This document shows, piece after piece, positions 57,801 to 64,000 of a stretch of DNA of 64,000 nt; positions within the stretch are counted from its first letter, which is position 1; every line of letters starts with the position of its first letter. Origin of the DNA: Lumbricus terrestris (taxonomy: Eukaryota; Annelida; Clitellata; Crassiclitellata; Lumbricidae); assembly GCA_949752735.1 (NCBI GenBank), contig OX457044.1, positions 18,046,185 to 18,110,184 on the forward strand, read 5' to 3'. Position numbers and translations under genes: made by a program. A model generated the notes under the pieces. The model was not told the origin of the DNA. It searched no databases and saw nothing but the letters and a program-made list of their open reading frames with translations.

Positions 57801-58924
57801 TTGCAGGATATAAATTGGGTGATTAACTGTAACTTTATCTTGTTGTTGACAGGATTGTCGGTAATTCTGGGAGTGAGAGTCCTGGCCCTCTACCTCGCGG
57901 ACAAGACCGACTCCATCTTCTTGGAGCGTGCCAAGGTATGTTGAACCATTACAGTACATATATATATAACATAATATCAAGTGTACCGGATCCGTGTTAT
58001 AGCGAGTCCAATGTGGACAATTATCGATGCAGGTAATGTAATTCTCACTGTTGCTTGTTGCCATTTTAACTTTTTGTAAGTTAGTATGCAAAAAATGCAT
58101 CTAAAACCATGCATCATCATCATCATGAACCATGAGCTTCATGCTCATAGGCCTCCAGTGTCAGTTTGATTCTCCTTCTCCATCCGTCTCTGTACTGCGC
58201 CATATGATACAGTCTTTGCAGAGTGTCTTGACCTCAGTCTTCTATGTCGTCTGTCCATTCTCTACGTGGTCTTCCTCTCTTGTTCTTCCCATCCATTACT
58301 CCAAACACCACTGCTTTGAGTTTCCTGTCGTCACTCATTCTAGCGATATGTCCAAACAGGCCCATTTTCCGCCTTATTGCCTTCTGCATGATTGTCTCTT
58401 TTCTTTTCTGATATAGGATTTTCAGACCTTGTTGGTTTTTACGACCTGGGAGACGCCCACTCTCCTCAGGTCAACCCTCCTCCTTTACCCGGGCTTTGGA
58501 CCGGCGCGATAGGTTCCCCTCGTGGCGGAGTTGCAACCTGATTGTATTGTATTACATGTACACGACTGGTGGCGCAGAAAAGCCTGGCCCATGGTGTGTT
58601 GAGACTATAAAGAGATTAACCTTTCCCCATTGTTGAGGTTGTTGTGGCTTTTGAATTTTTTAGGGCACCAGTAATCCAGTACCATCCATCGTGTCGGTCA
58701 GTGGCAGCCAGCAGTGGACTCTGCACTTCGACAACATCGAACTGCTCGTTACGTCTTCGTACACAAAGGCGTTTGAAGCCTGGTACGCTGTGTTCTGGGT
58801 TTTTTCAGTCCGTTATCCTGAGACGATGAGTCGCACCTGCCTCTTCATCGAAAAGTATTGCATGGGGTGCAAGGTTTCCGTGCCAGGCGTAGTTAGACAT
58901 TTGGCGGAGAAAGTTGTTAAGTAA
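51869..58924 (+). CDS. SAMD3-like SAM-domain protein, nine coding exons, one frameshift
   Basis: Coding exons: 51869-51956, 55009-55219, 55584-55742, 56067-56151, 56454-56639, 56782-56987, 57270-57462, 57853-57935, 58664-58924. The start ATG follows an acceptor at 51855. The first two exons form an N-terminal SAM domain (WTEEQVGVWLDQHGFGAYK; LEEEVDGNTLLKLTENMVEK). SAMD3-type features follow: LPALPEATRVYLAQKNRALI, WYPSRSSYSIVVSTLCVKYP then FLLDVDGTT, WRNSLKAKMKLQRP, and a conserved C-terminus (TLHFDNIELLV; SRTCLFIEKYCMG). About 490 aa; human SAMD3 is about 520. All phases join except the sixth exon. That exon is 206 bp where 207 is needed and changes frame near 56,870 (RKAQR to LLTDKL), so it carries a one-base deletion or a sequence error. 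SAM domains mediate protein or RNA binding; the role of SAMD3 is unknown. Intron 1 contains the transposase ORF. Confidence 0.83.
52024..54567 (+). CDS. Intact 847-aa zinc-finger / tnp2-like transposase
   Basis: Single uninterrupted ORF. Two C2H2-type fingers lead: CTHCGIVKTTLYRYSKHLRL..H (residues 6-27) and CNIEGCNDTFHKVRNFVRHV...H (37-60). The body has a DDE/RNase-H-like pattern: Asp295 in HFYLDEFEVCNPIGSKRGKH, Asp391 in VSGDNLSAHDLGGF, a CRFC knuckle at 411-414, DVMHDLLEGV at 478-487, and TPKHHYMTHYPRM then WCMRFEAKHQYFK near 620-655. These blocks match a family common in cnidarian, fish and other animal genomes and related to tnp2-type CMC transposases. Catalytic residues are inferred. 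An acceptor (gatcataccag) lies directly upstream, so the ORF may be spliced to the 5' UTR exon of the SAM gene. Intactness suggests recent activity. Confidence 0.82.
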   Translation: MMMYTCTHCGIVKTTLYRYSKHLRLFHEKFAHFYVTCNIEGCNDTFHKVRNFVRHVAAKHKNVQTAESESVIDASDVESLDNVAIITTEEGCAHACTTEILDDQKCTLASLDQTVSDLEKHMAFSILKLREKHILPVCVQQDIIDEMQLLVSQLHDTYKSVFLTVCEEQSITSPSAGMGHIFLNETSMFDDIFQHINTDYKLNRFICDNFQFAKPIEIVFEPRRPGNSPSFHYIPVSSVLKLMLSNVDVRQQIQSGKTVFEDAYHMASYVDGSIYANHPFFSDHPDAIRLHFYLDEFEVCNPIGSKRGKHKVLAVYYFVGNMDCKYWSEMKYIHLCVLVRYQHLRQFDPFLVQLLKPLIDELETLASEGIDVIADGVTYNFRAGLATVSGDNLSAHDLGGFQRHFNAGRICRFCMANHDEIGTSFREDTFVLRNKEVHAYHLEALDACKANGSVYGVLHRCPLLDLPYFDVTTALVPDVMHDLLEGVIPHLLHKVIHKAVHDKTVTLEQLNADLADASRHVSDKPNALTAKNVGPSGKIVGSASQKWQLFLLLPQVLGKYIDECDESWEAYLLMRDVTDIVLSPVVNKSSLSYLEGLIFQFLTHYVSLFGSNAITPKHHYMTHYPRMIGMYGPLRHLWCMRFEAKHQYFKSVIASLGNYVNVTATMASRHQMRQCWEFTSTDFLSCEPRPLTRTVVWQMSHLPSDLRFAIADRLKVEVAVTDKVTTTNQMQRDHVTYTVDGCLILEIVEEEEIPVFFRIKYIILFHNMWLLCGRLCFGRRLHRHLHAYSVDVDDRWAVAYPGEEADYNLHHFFVVDGCNFITSKYHVPIDSRSIGRAEARDQSVPAF
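54568..55008. other. Intron 1 remainder of the SAM gene
   Basis: AT-rich sequence between the transposase stop and the second SAM exon. No inverted-repeat partner for the region 5' of the transposase was found, so the ORF does not look like a separate element nested in the intron. Confidence 0.45.
57640..57712 (+). repeat. tRNA-like SINE head
   Basis: ggtgatgtagtgtagcagtt (A-box-like) and agttcaatcc (B-box-like) with about 35 bp between them. It is not a plausible functional tRNA: no consistent acceptor stem is visible. It sits in the intron between the seventh and eighth SAM-gene exons. Confidence 0.55.
58108..58440 (-). mobile_element. Non-LTR retrotransposon ORF2 C-terminal fragment
   Basis: Minus strand reads MGLFGHIARMSDDRKLKAVV then KRGRPRREWTDDIED and, after a stop, RDGWRRRI-type sequence, ending at a (CAT)n tail at about 58,107-58,125. 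The FGH.ARM...RGRPR..W.DD pattern is typical of the ORF2 C-terminus. It lies antisense in the last intron of the SAM gene and belongs to a different lineage from the 41.5-kb copy. Confidence 0.8.
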
Positions 58925-60786
58925 ATATGCCGAGTGTTTTGGTTTCGGTGGAGGACGACCGACTCTGGCAATTGGAGTAACCTCCGCCATTGGTTACTTT
59001 TGCCTCTTCTACATACCTACCGACCGACTTGCGACTAATGCCTTTTTCTGCGTAGTCCTTCAACTTCGACGGCTAATTTTCAAGTTCTGAACACTACCAT
59101 TATTATTTCTGAACTCATACTGCTTTTTGGTTCCATAATGCAATTTATTTTATACATTTTTCTCAACAGAGACACTATTATTATTATTGCATTGTGTATA
59201 TTGATGTACCTGTTGCTCATGTAATATACAATATTGTGAATAACAGTACTTTTTATCCGGTGATGGGAGTAACACGTTATAAAAGTAACACGTTAATGTA
59301 ATATACCCGTGTAGGGCCTGGCGGCTAGAGTAGTGAGTGGAGTGGGCGCGAAAATGTCAAACACCCGTCATGTCTTTTAATATGGTCGTCAGAATTTTCG
59401 TGGAAAATTTAGGACCCCCAATATTTTTCTAGCCCCGATTTAGCCCCCCCAAAGCGAAATTCCTAGAACCGCCACTGGTTATGGTATATCACAATACCTT
59501 TTCAATTCTCCAATGGTTTTACAAGGCACTAGTTGAATACCTGGTAAAATATCATTTCATGAGGTATTGAACATAACTCTATTACTACCATTCAAAAACC
59601 CAATGCAATGATTTAGTAGAATACCTTACTGAAACCATATTATAACGGTTTTGGTTTTGTAACAAACCTTTTTATTACCATCTGAAAACCTTCCCAAGTG
59701 GTATCCCATAATACCATTTGTCAATGGTATTCCAGTATACCTTAATAGGGTAGAGATAGAGACCACGGATGGAATACCATTTACATACCATATACAAAAC
59801 CATTACTTCTAACAGTGTACATGTAGGTCTACCTAAACCAGTGATCACCTTAGTCAGTGAACAAATTGAATTTCTATCTGACGATTATCATGAGTTTGCT
59901 GAGCTATCACTTGTTTATTTGTCTGTTTTGAAAAGTAAAGTGACCTTTAAAAGGTGCTCTACGCAAGGCATAGTAGTACATGGCTGTGTTGATCTATAGC
60001 CTTAGCATTGCTCTTTGCGAGTCGCATGTCGCAAAGCTGCTGCGATGCACTATGACCAATAACTCTCAAAGACCCAGAATACATACATTTGCAACCTTCA
60101 CCACTCATGTGTAGGCTATGCCACATGGTGTCTTATATGTAAGAAACCCTGTGTGCACCTTGGAATGATCTACACCTGTACAAGCTTTTACCGGAGTATC
60201 AGGCTGTTGACAACGTTATATCTCAATTTGCAACTTGAGCATTACATGTGAATCAACATCTTTGGCATCTCACTTACACGTGAAAAATTGGTTCTGATAT
60301 GTTGAAATGGTTCCTCTGCAATATTCATTGAGTGTGTACCTTTTGGAACGAGACACTCTAACTGATGCCTTAATCAAGCTCAAACCAATTACTTATCTTC
60401 AAGTCCAACTCAATCAATTTGGCAATGATTGGGGCACAACCCACGATTTCCATCATCTATTAATTTTTCAACGCAACTGTGTGTGCAATCTTGTTCAAGT
60501 GAATTCGTGGTTCGCAATGTACCATCTTGAGTTTGATACCAGGCTCTCAACCTTCCTGTAAATGAGTGTTGCACGCCAGCTGCTTACGTTTCACGTGCTA
60601 AAAATGTTGAGGTAGTGAATGTTGTGATTGATGGGAGGGAACAAGGCGTCAAACTAACATAGGACTTTGCCGAAGCCACTCAATTAGAAGAACACTTCAA
60701 TATGATTTATAAAAATCTGTGATCTAAAAAACTAAATTGCAAAACATGAAGAAGCTATTGTATTTCTGCAACAGTTAACCACTTAT

Positions 60787-63006
60787 GGGGCATTCCATGC
60801 CAAATCAACACATTTGAAGAAAAAAATGAACATCATCATTTCCAATTTTTTTGAAATTTGGTATGGTGATAAGTCACCGTGAAAAACTTTCAAAACCAGA
60901 ATTTTAGATTTTTGGGTCAACCGGTGTCCGAGATATGGGTCAGTGAACTTGACCGAAATTGACCGATTTCTGCTGACCGGCCGATGTTCAAACTGCTGTA
61001 TCTCAGCTTCTACTGCACCTAGAGACACAATTAAGATATCAAATTGAAGGTATTAAATAGTTCTTTCTGGGTAAAGCATTCACAAGCATTCATAATAAGT
61101 GACAAAAAAATTCTGAGCAACTGTAACCTAGTGATACTGACCTAGGTCAGTTTGTAAAATCAGAATATTATCAAATAATTCCCATGCAAAGCTTTCATTG
61201 TTTCTAACAATTGGTGAAAATTTCAGAGTGGGCGCTCTTATAGTCTATTTACAGTGATTTTTTAAAGGTACAGTCATTGTTGTAATTCGCGACCGGCGAT
61301 ATGACCAGGGCTTAAAGTGTGACTGGACGGTCATGGACGGCGTCCATGCACTTATTTTAAAATATGAACGACGTCCAGCCACTTATTGGCCAGCAATGAC
61401 TGGAATGGTAAGGGGCGTCCAGGCACTTATTTTGGAAAGATAAGGGGCGTCCAGGCACTTATTATTCCACACTTTAAGCACTGGATATGACATGACTATT
61501 TAACTGCTGAATCCCAGCTGTTAACACCTGAATCCCAGCTGTTAACACCAATGCATTTTTACACATTTCTTGTTCCAAGTTCTAGCATTATCTTTCACAG
61601 CATGGAGTAAAAGAATTAGACTTATTTGCATGCTCACTGGTTCTTATTTATACACGTAAAGGAATTGTTTAGGTCCTCAATTTCATAGTCTTTCCTGCTG
61701 TCTTAAATTAAAATGATAATATTATGACATCGGTTGAAATTTTAAATAGCCTTTTGTGTTGTTATAAGTGGAGTTGTGATAAAATACCTCAAATAGACAT
61801 ACTGCTCTAATAGAATCTTAAATTAAGTCTCCAAGTATATATGACATAGTCTTACAGATCATGTTGTGATCCATTCAAATATCATAAACAGCAATTAAAG
61901 GTGACTGGATTGCAAGCTACCACATCAGCTACAATACAGCTGCATCTTTCTATAAAGGTCGTGGATAAGCTGTGTGCTCCATGTAGCAAAGATATTTCAA
62001 TTGTTTAACAAGCCCAAGATAAACATAATAACTCATCATCAGAAGGAGACCCTGAACCCATGACCACTGATTTAGTTAACAATGTCTCCAACTGATGCAC
62101 TGTCTATACTAAATTCATCACTGTCGGGTCTCAGTGAGTCCCCTGTTGCGAAAAGAAAACTATATGCCAAGTACTATGCAAAGAAAAGGCGTTTGAATAT
62201 ACACCAATCTGTTAAGAAGTAACTAACTATGATAAGAGGAAATGATGTTGTTGATAGTGATGAATCAAAAACCGAGCAAGAGACAGAACATGAAATTATC
62301 TGTCAACTGAAAGAAAAGTTCAACATGTGCACATTAATAGCAAGTGGACAACTAGAATGCATCAGGAAAAAATAACTTTAATTTTATGTGACATAAATTT
62401 GTTGCATTTGAACACTATAATATTCTCTCTTTAGATTCAATAAATTGATATGCTGCAGATTTGTGGATGTGGAAGGGATATCAAAGATCTATTTGGCAAG
62501 GTACAATAGTCGCGAATCTTGACCATGATGGTACCTTTAAAAAATCACTGTAAATTGGCTATAAGAGCGCCCACTCTGAAATTTTCACCAATTGTTAGGA
62601 ACAATGAAAGCTTTGCATGGGAATTATTTGATAATATTCTGATTTTACAAACTGACCTAGGTCAGTATCACTAGGTTACAGTTGCGCAGAAATTTTTTGT
62701 CACTTATTATGAATGCCTGTGAATGCTTTACACAGATAGAACTATTTAATACCTTCAATTTGATATCTTAATTGTGTCTCTAGGTGCAGTAGAAGCTGAG
62801 ATACAGCAGTTTGAACATCAGCCGGTCAGCAGAAATCGGTCAATTTCGGTCAAGTTCACTGACCCATATCTCGGACACCGGTTGACCCAAAAATCTAAAA
62901 TTCTGGTTTTGAAAGTTTTTCATAGTGGCTTTTCACCATACCAAATTTCAACAAAATCGGAGATGGTGATGTTTGATGACTGTGTTGATTTGGTGTGGAA
63001 TGCCCC
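60787..63006. mobile_element. 2.2-kb element with roughly 0.5-kb inverted arms, TTAT duplication
   Basis: Left arm 60787 to about 61,295 starts GGGGCATTCCATGCCAAATC; the right arm (about 62,510-63,006) is its reverse complement at roughly 90% or better and ends ...GGAATGCCCC. TTAT lies on both sides (60783-60786, 63007-63010). The interior has ggcgtccaggcacttat repeats (61,330-61,460) and a short open segment near 62,082 (SPTDALSILNSSLSGLSES, then VAKRKLYAKYYAKKRR). The similar frames read from both arms are products of the inverted repeat, not genes. Confidence 0.88.
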
Positions 63007-63776
63007 TTATAAGAGCAAACTATTCATCAACAAACACTGGCTAGAGGCTACATATTATATAAATATTTTTATTTTAATGGTTTGCTTTTCGTATATTTAA
63101 CATACAAATGTAATATGAGGTAATTCGAAATTCCAGTTGTTTAAATATATTAGGATTTTTGAAATGTTATTTCTAAATATTAATTTAAAACATTGTAACA
63201 ACATTCAATTTGATGTTTAGCATTGTTCCAGTCATAGAATCATTGGAACGAAGCAATTATGTTTAATATCACAAAAAAGGATTTGCTCAAATTTGCACGT
63301 TCGAGGCTGCTCAAATCAATGTTTGAACACATGGGTGGAGGGACCTCTAAATATATGCAGATTTCAAAAATCTTTTCACCCAATTTAATCTTGATCCCAA
63401 TGGAACAAAATCCAAACCCAGACAGCTCATTTTATATACTTCAAAATTTTGCAATGCATTTGTGATGCACCCTATTACAGAGTTGGCAAAAAACTGTGAC
63501 TTGCTCTTAATCATGGCAAGTCATGAGGCCATATCTAGGAAAATATACATTCCAAAACTTTTGATTTCTTCCCCCACCCCTCTAACAATGATTGAACAGT
63601 TTGATGTGGTCAAGGTTCTTGGTGCCACACTTTCAGATAGATTGGGGTTTTCTGTGCAAATTGATGACATTATAAAGCGAAGCAATCAATTTGCGCACTT
63701 CTCAACCTTGTGGTACAATATTTTACCATGCCATAGCTGAAAATATCTGAATTAATCCTGAATTTTTATTTTTCAG

Positions 63777-63880
63777 GCGATCGGCGTTAGACTTCGCGAT
63801 GCAACAGCAGTGACAACAATCAACAAGTGGATGACAAAGATCCAGCCATTATGGCCCAGCATCCCACAGAAGCTGCTTAA
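63777..63880 (+). other. Exon-like segment of unknown gene
   Basis: Acceptor atttttcag, then an open GC-richer segment (AIGVRLRDATAVTTINKWMT...) and a donor CTTAA|GTATGA. Its base composition and splice sites look like a real exon, but no partner lies in the window. It could belong to a gene continuing downstream. Confidence 0.35.
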
Positions 63881-64000
63881 GTATGATCACAATATTATCT
63901 CCTATCTGTGTGCATGTTGTGTGTATACATGTGTGTATAAATGTGTTGATGTATTTGGTTTTGCATGTTTATGCATATGTGGCCATATGTATGTTTGTGT

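Larger units (their letters stand above)
50208..59817 (+). mobile_element. 9.6-kb CACTA/EnSpm-type element carrying a SAM-domain gene
   Basis: Begins CACTGTTAGAAGTAGAGG and ends with the reverse complement of CACTGTTAGAAGTAATGG: 14 bp identical, with a shared GGTTTT just inside. Flanked by TA on both sides. Subterminal regions (50,208-50,350; 59,490-59,817) are full of short AATGGTATT/GGTTTT phrases in both orientations, as in the subterminal arrays of CACTA elements. CACTA/CACTG tips are diagnostic of the CMC (CACTA, Mirage, Chapaev) group. Cargo: the tnp2-like ORF 52024-54567 and the SAMD3-like gene 51869-58924, both on the plus strand. Also present are a SINE, a tRNA-like SINE head and a non-LTR fragment. 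Confidence 0.82.
49326..63474. mobile_element. 14.15-kb composite insertion, TAGGGTGCATCA ends, 8-bp target duplication
   Basis: Left end TAGGGTGCATCAAAAAT; right end, reverse-complemented, TAGGGTGCATCACAAAT (12 bp identical from the tip). Flanked by TTACAGAG at 49318-49325 and 63475-63482. An 8-bp duplication and TAGGG start suit a hAT-like element. Subtracting the nested CACTG and TTAT elements leaves about 2.3 kb. It retains pieces of a decayed ORF that become continuous when the nested insertions are removed (e.g. HQFSTAKEVHVGLPKPVI across 50207/59818; EEAIVFLQQLTTYKSKLF across 60786/63011). I do not recognise that protein. Confidence 0.85.
48923..63740 (+). mobile_element. Decayed non-LTR retrotransposon split by a 14-kb insertion
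   Basis: Left half 48,923-49,325: MDFSKTFDTVRHKSL, then GNRILKYADDFYMTI with the catalytic YADD. Right half 63,475-63,740: ELAKNCDLLLIMASHEAISR, then FDVVKVLGATLSDRLGFSVQ. These motifs are consecutive in RTs of this type (F-D-tV-H, YADD, 'lkvLGvtl'). The left half needs one frame change after SNIITT, from which AELDHI reads into ELAKN across the junction. Only the outer parts belong to this element; 49,326-63,474 is inserted DNA. Confidence 0.8.

Noticed and set aside
60783..61028. Open frame MSLGAVEAEIQQFEH..., also present on the other strand at 62,774
   Set aside because: Both copies are products of the inverted arms of one transposon; no splice context or family match, and the repeat explains the similarity.

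Overview
This is nuclear DNA from an invertebrate animal. It is AT-rich and intron-bearing, with glutamine-repeat coding, tRNA-derived SINEs, several clades of non-LTR retrotransposon and cut-and-paste DNA transposons. I cannot name the species. Nothing here looks bacterial or viral.

1-14,300 is the ordinary gene region. A glutamine-rich protein gene (minus strand, six coding exons from 6,357 down to 4) is divergent from a small two-exon gene (plus strand, 7,218 to about 9,521). A complete five-exon PIH1D2 homologue (cilium/dynein-assembly chaperone family; 13,752 down to 10,012) is convergent with the small gene. Exon phases of all three were checked by hand and join correctly. A 167-bp MITE has inserted into the last coding exon of the small gene.

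14,300-22,000 is gene-poor and repeat-rich: an inverted repeat at 14.6-15.1 kb, SINEs, and an unclassified interspersed repeat that recurs in reverse orientation at 41-43 kb.

22,000-49,000 holds a tandem series of segmental duplications of one plus-strand multi-exon gene that I do not recognise. At least four units repeat the same exon modules in the same order. Several modules keep identical exon length and splice sites (120 bp twice, 82 bp twice), but every unit carries a different lesion: lost splice acceptor, one-base indel, deletion, or insertion. One exon is split by a patchwork insertion copied from neighbouring sequence on both strands.

49,000-63,740 is a nested set of insertions. 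A decayed non-LTR reverse transcriptase is split at 49,317/63,475 by a 14.15-kb insertion with a perfect 8-bp target duplication (TTACAGAG) and 12-bp inverted termini (TAGGGTGCATCA). Inside lies a 9.6-kb element with CACTG...CAGTG termini (14-bp perfect inverted repeats, TA duplication). It carries an intact 847-codon zinc-finger/tnp2-like transposase ORF inside intron 1 of a nine-exon SAM-domain gene resembling SAMD3. A separate 2.2-kb element with roughly 0.5-kb inverted arms (TTAT duplication) sits nearby. Removing the TA and TTAT insertions restores open reading across each junction. The SAM-gene-plus-transposase element is the most unusual object in the window.
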